Assembly (NCBI GenBank): GCA_038888615.1
Contig: JAWAID010000002.1
Coordinates: 62,001 to 126,000, forward strand
Direction: 5' to 3'
DNA: 64,000 nucleotides
DNA from: Candidatus Korarchaeum sp.
GTDB lineage: Archaea; Korarchaeota; Korarchaeia; Korarchaeales; Korarchaeaceae
Both the position numbers and the translations under genes were made by a program. How positions within the stretch are numbered: the first letter of the stretch is position 1; the number at the start of each line of letters is the position of its first letter. The notes under the pieces are model-generated. The model searched no databases. It saw only the letters and a program-made list of their open reading frames with translations, and was not told where the DNA came from. Of the stretch, positions 1-8,348 are shown piece by piece.

Positions 1-468
1 CATAGCTAGGTCGGGCCTCGTCTCCAAGGTCATAGCGACGCACCTGACGGAGGAGGTCTCGTTAAGCTCCTGAGCCTCTAAGAGACTCCTAGATGATATC
101 TCAGGACCCATGTAACTGTTCATACCATCCAAGGCTCTCTTCACGAACCACTCTTGGTAATCGAAGGGCTGAGCGTTGAAAGTGCCTCCCATAACTATGA
201 GCTCGACCTTAGATGGGTGAACTCCCAATCTGGAGAAATCCTGAAGCCTATGAATCACCTGGAGGTAAGGATCGTAACCTAGCTTAGATCCCCTCATGAC
301 GATGGGGCTCCTCTCAACGTAGCTCTGCGGTGTGCTCTCTCCACCGGGGCAGTATATGCATCTGCCGTGGGGACAGGGGAATGGCCTAGCTGCTATGGAG
401 ACAACTGTAACGCCGGAAGCTATCCTAGACCTGCTGGCCCCCTTCTCGCCGAGCATCTGTCTCATCAT
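1..468 (-). CDS. elp3: Elp3-family tRNA U34 modification enzyme (partial)
   Basis: N-terminal 156 residues of an Elp3-type protein; the rest lies beyond the left edge. Elp3 is a radical-SAM/acetyltransferase enzyme that starts carboxymethyl-type modification of wobble uridine in tRNA. Visible: an SGVTVV stretch, then PCPHGRCIYCPGG with the radical-SAM cysteines spaced C-x4-C-x2-C, then GYDPYLQ, IVMGGTFNAQP and LETRPD, all family hallmarks. I start it at the tandem ATGs at 463-468. Typical Elp3 has many more residues before SGV, so this one has a short N-terminus. The same frame stays open upstream to the argH stop (541-543) but has no ATG, GTG or TTG. It follows argH closely on the same strand. 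Confidence 0.88.
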   Translation of the reverse strand, partial: MMRQMLGEKGASRSRIASGVTVVSIAARPFPCPHGRCIYCPGGESTPQSYVERSPIVMRGSKLGYDPYLQVIHRLQDFSRLGVHPSKVELIVMGGTFNAQPFDYQEWFVKRALDGMNSYMGPEISSRSLLEAQELNETSSVRCVAMTLETRPDLAM

Positions 469-540
469 GGATGGTCGCTGAGTGTGATAAAAAGGTTCCA
501 GAGGGAGCCAGTACTCCCCAAACTGACTCTCAAGAATCCC

Positions 541-1950
541 TCAGCGCGGATTACCCCCATTAGGGGATCGCGATACGATTCTCCTAGCTAAATCCAATAA
601 TCTCTTCTCGCTTTCCATTTTCTCAGCCTCATACTCCACTAGCTTATTGATATCATCTCTTAGAAGTCTCCTTCTGGCTTCTATCTCAATCCTGAGATTC
701 ATCGGGTTGGGGCCTCCCCTCACCACCTTAGCTATGGCTTCCTCGAATCCGGGCAAATCCAATCCCAAGTCGCTCAAGGCCCTTCTGATATCCCAATCTG
801 ACTCTCTGAGCGCCGATGCAAGCAGGGAGTGGGCGCTCCTGTAACTTATCCCCCTCTTCCTGCTTATCTCCTCAGCTATGAACTGCGTGAGAGTCTCATC
901 GATCTTAACCTCCCTGAACCTCATCCTCCTCATCAGATCGGAGAGCACCCTCAGGGATTCCCTAACGTCGGTGAGAGCTTTCAGGAAGTGCCTATTCGTC
1001 TCCTGAAGATCTAAGTTATATCCACTGGGCAGTCCCTTGCTGATCGATAGAATTGCTGTGAGGGATCCGATCACCTCACCGGCTTTCGCCCTGACGACCT
1101 CCAACGTCACTGGGTTCCTCTTCTGCGGCATTACGCTGCTGGTTGAGACGTGATCATCCGGGAGCTCGACTATACCGAAGTTAGGGGTCGACCATACTAT
1201 GAGGTCCTCGCAGACCCTGCTGAGCATCACCATGAGTGAGGAGAGCGCGCCTAACGTTAGCGTCTCAAAGGACCTGCTTCCCGTAGCCAGTAAGGTGTTG
1301 CTCTCGACACCAGAGAATCCTAGGAGTTCAGCGAGCCTCCCTCTATCCAGGGGGACGGAGCTTCCAGCAGCTGGACCAGAGCCCAGGGGACAGAGGTCTA
1401 TGACCTGCCTCAGGATGTGCCAGATCACCCTGTAGTGGTGGAAGAGCTCCTGCTCTATGTAGAGGAGGTAGTGAGAGGCCGTGGACGGCTGTGCTGGTCG
1501 GAGATGAGTGAAAGCGGGTGTCAGGAGCTCGAGGTTAGATGCGGCTCCATCCAAAAGCGACTCCCTAAGCCTATTGATCTCCCATAGGATAGCTATCAAC
1601 TCCCTGATCGCTAAGTAGCGTAAAGCTGTCGCCACCTGATCGTTCCTGCTCTTACCGTAAGCCATCCATCCCCCGTTATCCCCAGCCCTCTTCAGTACCC
1701 AGCTCTCAACGGCTTCGTGGACGTCCTCGAAGTCACCCGAGAGGATCTCCTCCTCTCTCCCCAACGCATCCAGGAGGAGGGATATGACTCCCCTGACACC
1801 TTCGGGCACAAGGTTCAGCTCAAAGAGATGTATTTGGTGGGCTAGAGCCGTGAGGACAACGGCCCTGAATAAGCCCCTGTCCTCCTCAAGCGATGAGGTG
1901 AACTTAAGCAACCAATCTTCCTGCTCCCCTAACCCCGGCTTCCTGTACAT
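541..1950 (-). CDS. argH: Argininosuccinate lyase
   Basis: Final step of arginine synthesis: cleaves argininosuccinate to arginine and fumarate. Length (469 residues) is normal for the fumarase/aspartase superfamily. The N-terminal LLKFTSS, the GGWMAYGKSRNDQV region and the signature loop SSVMPQKRNPVTLE, carrying the catalytic serine segment, are all present. The start chosen overlaps the end of argG by 47 bp. A later start would cut into the conserved LLKFTSS region, so the overlap is probably real. It is co-transcribed with argG upstream and with elp3 downstream. Confidence 0.95.
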   Translation of the reverse strand: MYRKPGLGEQEDWLLKFTSSLEEDRGLFRAVVLTALAHQIHLFELNLVPEGVRGVISLLLDALGREEEILSGDFEDVHEAVESWVLKRAGDNGGWMAYGKSRNDQVATALRYLAIRELIAILWEINRLRESLLDGAASNLELLTPAFTHLRPAQPSTASHYLLYIEQELFHHYRVIWHILRQVIDLCPLGSGPAAGSSVPLDRGRLAELLGFSGVESNTLLATGSRSFETLTLGALSSLMVMLSRVCEDLIVWSTPNFGIVELPDDHVSTSSVMPQKRNPVTLEVVRAKAGEVIGSLTAILSISKGLPSGYNLDLQETNRHFLKALTDVRESLRVLSDLMRRMRFREVKIDETLTQFIAEEISRKRGISYRSAHSLLASALRESDWDIRRALSDLGLDLPGFEEAIAKVVRGGPNPMNLRIEIEARRRLLRDDINKLVEYEAEKMESEKRLLDLARRIVSRSPNGGNPR

Positions 1951-3151
1951 CTCTCCTCACTGTCCTTGAAGTGACCGCATATAAACCCCAGGCCTGTATG
2001 AAGCCCCTGGCCTCCTCATCGGTGGGGTACCACCCCTCGTCGTAACCAGCTATACTCACGTCATAGAGAGCGTACTCTGACCTCCTTCCAACGACGCTCA
2101 GGCTTCCCTTGAAGAGCTTCAACCTCACCTCACCGCAAACGTATTCGTTCATGGTCTCTATGAGCTTCTGGAGGCTCTCCCTGAGAGGCTCCCCCCAGAG
2201 GCCCTCGTAAACGAGGTTGGTCCACTCCCTATCGGCTAGTGACTTGAACTGAAGCTCCCTCCTCGTTAACACGGCCTTCTCCAGGTCCCTGTGTGCCTTC
2301 ACTATCGTGACAGCAGCGGGGGCCTCGTAGACCTCCCTGCTCTTGAAACCGACGATCCTGCTCTCCATATGGTCTATCCTCCCGATCCCGTGCCTCCCAG
2401 CGATCGAGTTCAGCCTCAATATCAGCTCACTCAATCTCATCCTCTCCCCGTTCAGGGCTACGGGGATCCCCCTATCGAACTCCAGAGTCACGTACTCGGG
2501 CTCATCGGGAGCTCTCTCAGGCGGAACGGTCCACTCGAATGCGTCCTCAGGTGGCTCGCTCCACGGATCCTCAAGGGGTCCGCTCTCGATACTCCTCCCC
2601 CATATGTTCGAGTCTATGGAGTACTTCCTATGACTCTCCGGAACTCTCAAGCCTTTAGACTTAGCATACTCGAGCTCCTGATGCCTAGTCGTCCTCCATA
2701 TCCTAGTTGGAGCTATTACCTTGAGTCTTGGGTTGAGCGACCTCACTGTGATGTCGAATCTGACTTGATCGTTTCCCTTGGAGGTGCAGCCATGTGCTAC
2801 AGCATCAGCACCCTCCTTCTCCGCTATCTCGACTAGCTTAGAAGCTATCAGGGGCCTCGAGAGTGAGCTCGACACGGGGTACTCGTCCTCGTACATGGCG
2901 TTAGCCAGTATCGCTGGAGCCACGTAAAACTGAGCGAACTCGTCAACTAAGTCCAAGCTGTAGTGCTTGACAGCTCCGGCCTCATAAGCCCTCTTCTCTA
3001 TCTCCTCTAGCTCAGCTCCCTGTCCTAGCTCAGCTGTGAAGGTTATAACATCAGCTCCGTTCTCGGAGAACCACCTTATAGCTACTGTGGTATCGAGACC
3101 ACCTGAATAGGCTAAAACAACCTTGGAAACGCTCTCACTTAAAGGAGGCAT
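1904..3151 (-). CDS. argG: Argininosuccinate synthase
   Basis: Condenses citrulline and aspartate with ATP to give argininosuccinate. The N-terminal PP-loop ATP site reads VVLAYSGGLDTTVA, followed later by VAHGCTSKGNDQVRFD, both diagnostic of ArgG. The 415 residues include a C-terminal extension of a few residues that runs into the argH start. ATG at 3149-3151 is the only start in front of the PP-loop. It is the first gene of the argGH pair. The asparagine synthetase-like gene lies 62 bp upstream on the same strand, so aspartate-consuming amidation and argininosuccinate formation are encoded side by side. Confidence 0.95.
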   Translation of the reverse strand: MPPLSESVSKVVLAYSGGLDTTVAIRWFSENGADVITFTAELGQGAELEEIEKRAYEAGAVKHYSLDLVDEFAQFYVAPAILANAMYEDEYPVSSSLSRPLIASKLVEIAEKEGADAVAHGCTSKGNDQVRFDITVRSLNPRLKVIAPTRIWRTTRHQELEYAKSKGLRVPESHRKYSIDSNIWGRSIESGPLEDPWSEPPEDAFEWTVPPERAPDEPEYVTLEFDRGIPVALNGERMRLSELILRLNSIAGRHGIGRIDHMESRIVGFKSREVYEAPAAVTIVKAHRDLEKAVLTRRELQFKSLADREWTNLVYEGLWGEPLRESLQKLIETMNEYVCGEVRLKLFKGSLSVVGRRSEYALYDVSIAGYDEGWYPTDEEARGFIQAWGLYAVTSRTVRRDVQEAGVRGAGRLVA

Positions 3152-3213
3152 CTCCGGTAACTCACGGTATCACCTAATGCTGCTTGAAAAATGGGTATTT
3201 AAAAAGGTTTCGT

Positions 3214-4281
3214 TCAGGGAGCGTGGACACCCGGTACCCTGGGGAAGGGCCTCACGAAGAGCACGTGAGGGGCATCGCATATGTACTTGAGTAACCTCTC
3301 GAGCCCTATTCCGAATCCGGCTGAAGGTTTGCCGAACTTCCCCATGAGGTCGATGAACCAAGCGTACTTCTCCGGATCCTCGCCCGTTTCGAGGATCCTC
3401 CTCCTTATCCTCTCAGCTTCGTACTCCCTAGCGCCTCCGGAAGCGATCTCCCCATGCCCTTCAGGGACTAGGAGGTCGAAGTCCATCAGGATGCCCCTCT
3501 TATCCGGGTACTCCCTGTCGTAGAAGCCCCTGGAGGACTTCGGGTAATCGTAAATGAAGAAGGGGGCCTTGAACATCCTAGAGAGGAACCACTCCCACTC
3601 CCAAGGGATTTCCCCCTCCACGCTCAACCTCCTCTCCGGCCTATCAACTCCGAACCTCTTCCTGAGAGTGCTGAGGACCTTCTCATCCTTGGAGTACTCG
3701 ATACAAAGATCAATAGCTTCCTTATGCGTTATCCTCTCTATGGGTATCCTCAAATCAGGTAAAGCTCGTCTTTCAGATCCGAAGAAATCCCATATTCTCC
3801 TCAAAGAACTCTCAAATGACTTTAAGTCGTCAAAAACCCTCTTCAAAATCCTCTCAGCTAAAGACATCGCTTCAAAGTGATCAGCGTCCCTCATCTCTAG
3901 GTCCACTTGGACGAACTCGGCTAAGTGCCTCCCCGTGTGCATCGCCTCAGGCGGCTCCCCTCTGACGTTGGGATAGAAGAAGTAGATCTTACCCCCGTCA
4001 GTCAGGGAGGCCAGTATTTGCTTGTACATTATCCCGCTCGTGGTGATCTTGTACTCCCTCCCGTAGTAATCGAATGAGAACTGCATCGCACCCCTTATGC
4101 CCGGATCCGTGGAAGGGGCTATCATTATTGGGTCGAACTCTAGGAACCCCTCCCCATCCAGGAAGTCCCTTATGGACCTAGCTACTCTCTGCCTCAGTCC
4201 GTATATCTCCTGAATCACCGGGTGGCTTATCAACTCGCATACCCTCTCAGGGTCCGTCACTATAGTGCTCTCGCTCAGCAT
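3214..4281 (-). CDS. AsnRS-like archaeal asparagine synthetase (AS-AR type)
   Basis: A 355-residue class II aminoacyl-tRNA-synthetase catalytic core most like AsnRS/AspRS but without the N-terminal OB-fold anticodon-binding domain. Class II motif 2 region (TGRHLAEFVQVDLEM) and motif 3 (GFGIGLERLL) are intact. In archaea this stand-alone core is known to make free asparagine from aspartate by an adenylate intermediate, with no tRNA charging. The position next to argG/argH, which also consume aspartate, supports an amino-acid biosynthetic role. A true but truncated AsnRS is less likely because the N-terminus begins cleanly with its own ATG. Confidence 0.82.
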   Translation of the reverse strand: MLSESTIVTDPERVCELISHPVIQEIYGLRQRVARSIRDFLDGEGFLEFDPIMIAPSTDPGIRGAMQFSFDYYGREYKITTSGIMYKQILASLTDGGKIYFFYPNVRGEPPEAMHTGRHLAEFVQVDLEMRDADHFEAMSLAERILKRVFDDLKSFESSLRRIWDFFGSERRALPDLRIPIERITHKEAIDLCIEYSKDEKVLSTLRKRFGVDRPERRLSVEGEIPWEWEWFLSRMFKAPFFIYDYPKSSRGFYDREYPDKRGILMDFDLLVPEGHGEIASGGAREYEAERIRRRILETGEDPEKYAWFIDLMGKFGKPSAGFGIGLERLLKYICDAPHVLFVRPFPRVPGVHAP

Positions 4282-4431
4282 GAATGGATGGAACGCTAAG
4301 GGAATAAAAGCTTATCTGTCATAATGACATTATATTCGGTAAAATTCAGATATTTTACCCAGAGAATAGATATTTTATAGTGAAAATTCTATAAAATCCA
4401 TAGTTATATAGTCATAATGCCCTTAAATATT

Positions 4432-5898
4432 TCAGATAGTGGTCGGAGCGTCCTCGACGAGCTCGCTCACATCAGGGCTCTCCCCGGGGCTTTCCTTCCT
4501 CCCTCCCCTGATCAACTCCCATAGGGACCTCAGTATGCTGGGGAGAGCTCTCCTCACCAAGGACCCTCTGAACTTGGACAGGTCCCTGAGGAGGTAACTC
4601 GGCCTGAGGTAGAAGGTGAGGTAGGCCCTGGTGAGCATGCTCTGGATCTGGTTCGCTGTGAGGTAAAGACCCCTCATCACGACGTTCACCGTCGTGTAAA
4701 GTCTCCAATTCAGAGTAGTTAGGAGTTTATTCTTGATCGCGAAGTCCCACAACTTAGTCCCCGGGTATGGGGTAGCCACCGTGAACTGGGCGTAGTCCAC
4801 GTTAAGCTCCTTAGCGAAGCCTATCGTCCTCTTCACATCCTCCTCCGTCTCTATCGGAAACCCTATCACGAATGAGCCCAGAGCCTTCAGTCCGCAAGTA
4901 GCTGCTGTCTTGACGGCATCGATAGCTTGACTCAACCTTATCCCCTTCCCTATGAAATCGAGCACCTTCTGAGTCCCTGACTCTATCCCGAAGTAGACTG
5001 CGTGAGCCCCAGCTGCCCTCATGGCTCCCGCTATATCCTTATCGAAGGTGTTCACCCTCGATGAAGCGCTCCAGCTCAAATCGATGCCCTCCCTCACGAT
5101 CCTCTCGCATATCTCACGAGCCCTCCTTCTGTTCAGTGTGAACGTATCGTCTAAGAACTCTATTTCCCTTATCCCAAAATCCTCCCTCAGGATCCTCAGC
5201 TCCTCCATCACCCTATCGACGCTGTGGGCCCTCCATAGCTTCCCGAACTGAAGGGAGGAGGAGCAGAAGATGCAGTTGAAGGGGCACCCTCTCGATGTCA
5301 TCATGACACCGTACCTCAGCTTTCCAATCCTGTAGAGGTCCCAATCTATCAAATCGTATGCAGGCATTGGAAGGGCGTCCAGATCTCTCACTAACTGCCT
5401 TGGAGGGTTATGCCTTATGCCTCCCGACGGCTCCCTGTACGAGATCCCCCTCACCCCCTTGAGTGAGTTGAGATCGAAATCACTCCTCTCAAGGACCCTC
5501 AGGGACTCCCTAAATGACTCTTCCCCCTCCCCTCTGATCACGATGTCTATAAATGGGCAGCTTCTGAGCGTATAAGACGGTAAGAAAGTTGCATGAGGTC
5601 CTCCTATCATCACAACAGCGTTCTCATTCAGTTCCTTCGAGATCCTCGCCACCTCATAAGCATCGTATATCGCTGGGGTGGTTGACGATACCCCGACCAC
5701 ATCGGGGTCGAATCCCCTCAAGAGGGATCTCGCGGAATCCGTGTCGGAGTTGAGGGAGGGGAAGTCGAAGATAGCGACGTCATGGCCCTCCTCCCTAGCG
5801 ATGGAGGCTAGGTAAGCTAAGCCCAAGGGGATCCCATTGATCCCTAGCACGTCCTTTATGGAGGAGCGTGCTGGGGGAACGACTAAGGCCACTCTCAT
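4432..5898 (-). CDS. B12-binding-domain radical SAM protein
   Basis: 488 residues. The N-terminal third is a Rossmann-like cobalamin-binding domain starting MRVALVVPP and containing GVSSTTPAIYDA and MIGGPHAT. The centre is a radical SAM domain with SRGCPFNCIFCSS (C-x3-C-x2-C), then EIEFLDDTFTLNR and YFGIESGT. This is the architecture of the BchE/P-methylase/hopanoid-methylase class that methylates or cyclises unreactive carbons; the substrate cannot be read from sequence. A TATA-like TTTTTATAGG and an AAAGGAG ribosome site precede the ATG on the minus strand. Transcribed alone and divergently from the gene at 5998. Confidence 0.85.
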   Translation of the reverse strand: MRVALVVPPARSSIKDVLGINGIPLGLAYLASIAREEGHDVAIFDFPSLNSDTDSARSLLRGFDPDVVGVSSTTPAIYDAYEVARISKELNENAVVMIGGPHATFLPSYTLRSCPFIDIVIRGEGEESFRESLRVLERSDFDLNSLKGVRGISYREPSGGIRHNPPRQLVRDLDALPMPAYDLIDWDLYRIGKLRYGVMMTSRGCPFNCIFCSSSLQFGKLWRAHSVDRVMEELRILREDFGIREIEFLDDTFTLNRRRAREICERIVREGIDLSWSASSRVNTFDKDIAGAMRAAGAHAVYFGIESGTQKVLDFIGKGIRLSQAIDAVKTAATCGLKALGSFVIGFPIETEEDVKRTIGFAKELNVDYAQFTVATPYPGTKLWDFAIKNKLLTTLNWRLYTTVNVVMRGLYLTANQIQSMLTRAYLTFYLRPSYLLRDLSKFRGSLVRRALPSILRSLWELIRGGRKESPGESPDVSELVEDAPTTI

Positions 5899-5997
5899 CG
5901 CTCCTTTTACCCCAATCTCCTATAAAAAGCTTGGTGGATTTTTCCCATCGTGTTTCAAGAGCAAAAGCTTTTGTAGCGAGAGCGACTCCTTACTCCT

Positions 5998-6366
5998 ATG
6001 GGAGCGTTGGATGAGGTTGAGGAGATCCTAGAGGAAGAGGATGTAGATTACAGGAGAGTTGAGAACGCGGTAATAACTTCCTTTAGGGAAGGGGAGGTCT
6101 CCTATACATTAATAGTGCTCTCGGATGGTGATATGACGGTCATAGTAGGAAAGATGGACCCTCCTTTCATACCAACTGAGGAGATGGCTCGTAGGCTCTT
6201 AGAGGAAAACTTCAGGATGAACTTCGCCTCCTACCAGTTGGGAGAGGATAACGAGGTCGTCGTGACATCCTTCCTAAAAACTAGATGCATAAAGGAGTCT
6301 TTTATTAGGAATTTCTACGCCGTGCTATCCTTCCTCAGGAAGCTAGGTGAGGATCATGCTTCTTGA
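5998..6366 (+). CDS. Small acidic protein, first of a related pair
   Basis: 122 residues, not firmly recognised. It begins with an acidic helix (LDEVEEILEEEDVDYRRV) and continues as alternating beta strands and helices ending in FIRNFYAVLSFLRKLG. The layout resembles the small alpha/beta fold of YbjN or secretion-chaperone-like proteins, but that is only a visual judgement. The next gene has a similar size and overall order (acidic helix, strands, C-terminal helix), so the two may be diverged duplicates forming a heterodimer. Its stop overlaps the next start. Divergent from the radical SAM gene, with a 12-bp palindrome at 5962-5973 in the spacer. Confidence 0.7.
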   Translation: MGALDEVEEILEEEDVDYRRVENAVITSFREGEVSYTLIVLSDGDMTVIVGKMDPPFIPTEEMARRLLEENFRMNFASYQLGEDNEVVVTSFLKTRCIKESFIRNFYAVLSFLRKLGEDHAS

Positions 6367-6751
6367 TGAGGCTAAATCGCTTCTCAGCGAGGCCGGTATC
6401 AGTACGGCTGAGCATGGAGGTGCGCTCATCCTCATATTGGAGGAGAAAGGGAAGGAGGTAGCTGTATACATAATGGCCGAGGAGGAAAGGGGAATACTCT
6501 ACATACTGGCTTCCGCTAACCCTCCGATGAGACTTAACGGGAGGGCCCTCGACCTCCTCAAAGCCTCGTGGGAGGTGGTGGATAGGGGAGTCCCCTGTAA
6601 GGTATGCCTCAATGAGGACATAGTCGTGGTAGAGCACGACGTGGATCCCTGTCACCTCACTAAGGACTCGCTGCTTGAGGGCATATACTTCGCCGCTGAG
6701 AGCATGCTCTACCTGATGGGGAAGCTGGGTAGCGAGGACGCTGAGGGCTAA
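6356..6751 (+). CDS. Small protein, second of a related pair
   Basis: 131 residues of unknown function. ATG at 6356 is preferred because GGTGAGG lies just upstream; a GTG at 6347 is possible. It overlaps the previous gene by 11 bp, so the two are translated together. The fold pattern (N-terminal helix, strands such as GGALILILEEK and EVAVYIMAEE, then helix, strand, helix) matches that of its neighbour. Two cysteines (VPCKVC) lie near residue 80 and a third further on (DPCH). No catalytic motif was seen. Confidence 0.7.
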   Translation: MLLDEAKSLLSEAGISTAEHGGALILILEEKGKEVAVYIMAEEERGILYILASANPPMRLNGRALDLLKASWEVVDRGVPCKVCLNEDIVVVEHDVDPCHLTKDSLLEGIYFAAESMLYLMGKLGSEDAEG

Positions 6752-6782
6752 GATGGGGCGTGAGGAGGGCTTTGGAGTAGGC

Positions 6783-6807
6783 GCTCCTCCCCCGATGGGG
6801 GAGGAGC
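6783..6807. repeat. Perfect GC-rich hairpin before the recombinase gene
   Basis: Eleven-base arms (GCTCCTCCCCC at 6783-6793 and its exact complement at 6797-6807) separated by three bases. It lies between the stop of the preceding gene and the start of the Xer-like recombinase. It could be an RNA hairpin in the leader or the end of the upstream transcript, or a recombinase-related site. Sequence alone does not decide. Confidence 0.6.
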
Positions 6808-6840
6808 TTGCAGTAGCTTAACGGGAGCCGGGGGTTGCTG

Positions 6841-7626
6841 ATGGAGGAGTTCATTGAAGCTGCTTTAGCGGGTTTATCCCAATCCAGCAAGAGGAAGTAC
6901 AGAGTGGTATTCTCTTCCTTCCTCAACATGGTGCCCTTGAGTGAGGCCAAGCCCATTCACGTCAGGATATGGGCCTCAAGAAGGGAATCAACCGTATCTA
7001 GGAAGACGCTGAAGCAACAGCTTTACATGCTCTCTAGGCTCTTCAAGGTAGCTGGTAGGAAGGATCTCAGTGACGAAGCTAGGTCACTAGCTAAGGAGAT
7101 AAGGTCCCCCGCCCCACCACCGAAGGTAGACGAGTCCCTAATCAGGACCTACAGCGAGATAGACGATATCGTCGCGAAGGCCAGGCCCTTGGTGAGAGCG
7201 GCTATAATGATGTTAGCGGAGACTGGGATGAGGGTAGGGGAGCTCGTATCGCTTAGATGGGACGACCTGGACCTCAGCGGTAGGAGGGCTATCGTGAAGG
7301 GTAAGGGGGATAAGAGCAGGTACGTTTACTTCACGGAGAGGACTGAGAGGTTCCTGAGGGAGCTGGAGAGGAGGGATGAGAGGGTGTTCCCGGTGAGCGA
7401 TAGGACCGTGAGGAGGTGGGTGACCCATCTCCTCAGGACACATCCGCATGCCGTTAGGCACGCTTTCGCTGTCTGGTTCCTATCCAGAGGAGGTAGTCCT
7501 AGGGTCCTTCAGCACATCCTAGGCCACAGTAACCTCAGGACCACTGAGGTCTACTTGGACATATCTCAGAGTTTAGTGGAGAGGGAGTACAGGCTAGTCG
7601 TCCAAGGATACAATCAAAAAGCGTGA
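6841..7626 (+). CDS. XerA-like tyrosine recombinase
   Basis: 261 residues with a SAM-like N-terminal core-binding domain and a C-terminal catalytic domain of tyrosine recombinases. The catalytic set is visible: Arg in ETGMRVGELVSL, Lys in VKGKGDKSR, HAVRHAF (H-x-x-R), His in ILGHSNLRTTEVYLD and the nucleophile Tyr in the same segment. Size and composition match archaeal XerA, which resolves chromosome dimers at dif. There is no linked excisionase or att repeats, so a chromosomal housekeeping role is more likely than an integrase. ATG at 6841 is chosen; a TTG six bases earlier is an alternative. Confidence 0.9.
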   Translation: MEEFIEAALAGLSQSSKRKYRVVFSSFLNMVPLSEAKPIHVRIWASRRESTVSRKTLKQQLYMLSRLFKVAGRKDLSDEARSLAKEIRSPAPPPKVDESLIRTYSEIDDIVAKARPLVRAAIMMLAETGMRVGELVSLRWDDLDLSGRRAIVKGKGDKSRYVYFTERTERFLRELERRDERVFPVSDRTVRRWVTHLLRTHPHAVRHAFAVWFLSRGGSPRVLQHILGHSNLRTTEVYLDISQSLVEREYRLVVQGYNQKA

Positions 7627-7679
7627 TCCCACTTGAAACTAACCCTCAAACAATTTATTGAGCTGCCTAGGATTGAAGG

Positions 7680-8219
7680 ATGATGATAGAGGTCAAGAAG
7701 TTCTACCTGCTGCTTCACCCTAGACCGGCTTACGTCGTGGGCAGTGGCAAGTGGGGGGAGAGGGTGAACTTCATGGCAGCCAGCTGGGTGAGCCCCGTCG
7801 GGGAGGAACCTCCCTCTGTAATGGTGGCTTTAGGTACTGAGACCTTGACGCTCGAGCTCATCGAGAAGTACGGTGACTTCTCAGTTAACGTGGTCCCCGT
7901 CTCATCGTTGGATAAGCTTTACTACGTCGGTAGCAGGAGCGGGAGGGAGGAGGATAAGTCCTCGGTATTTGAGGCGATCAGGGGTGAGAGGATAGGGGCT
8001 CCCGTGATCAAGGAAGCTATCGGGGTCCTGGAGTGCAAGTTGGTGAGGGAATTAGAGCTAGGGGACGTGAAGCTGATCTTAGGGGAGGTGATGTCAGCTA
8101 GAGCTGATGGTAAGTTCTTCAACGAGAGGAGCGGGTGGAACTTCAGGGAGGTCAACTTACCGCTCCACAACTGGGGAAAGGGATTCTTCCAAGTCGGAAG
8201 CTACTTGAAGGCTAAGTAA
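7680..8219 (+). CDS. Flavin reductase-like FMN-binding protein
   Basis: 179 residues of the flavoredoxin/flavin reductase split-barrel family. The N-terminus reads HPRPAYVVGSG, followed by VNFMAASWVSPVGEEPPSVMVALG, the FMN-contacting stretch of this family, and YGDFSVNVVP. Such proteins bind FMN and reduce or transfer flavins. No partner oxygenase is adjacent. Starts at the first of two ATGs 53 bp after the recombinase gene. Confidence 0.85.
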   Translation: MMIEVKKFYLLLHPRPAYVVGSGKWGERVNFMAASWVSPVGEEPPSVMVALGTETLTLELIEKYGDFSVNVVPVSSLDKLYYVGSRSGREEDKSSVFEAIRGERIGAPVIKEAIGVLECKLVRELELGDVKLILGEVMSARADGKFFNERSGWNFREVNLPLHNWGKGFFQVGSYLKAK

Positions 8220-8250
8220 CTCAATTCCTTCAGAGACAACCCCTGAGAAT

Positions 8251-8286
8251 CCCCTCTCAGCGGATCTGTCAATCGGCCGAGAGGGG
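8251..8286. repeat. Inverted repeat between genes
   Basis: CCCCTCTC (8251-8258) and GAGAGGGG (8279-8286) are perfectly complementary with a 20-base loop, 31 bp after the flavin reductase stop. It may form a 3-prime-end hairpin. A TATA-like TTAATATAG near 8311-8319 follows and probably serves the next gene. Confidence 0.5.
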
Positions 8287-8348
8287 CCTGTTGACGATCG
8301 ACGAGTCAGATTAATATAGCCCTACGTGAAGCCCGCTTCGGATCGAGG

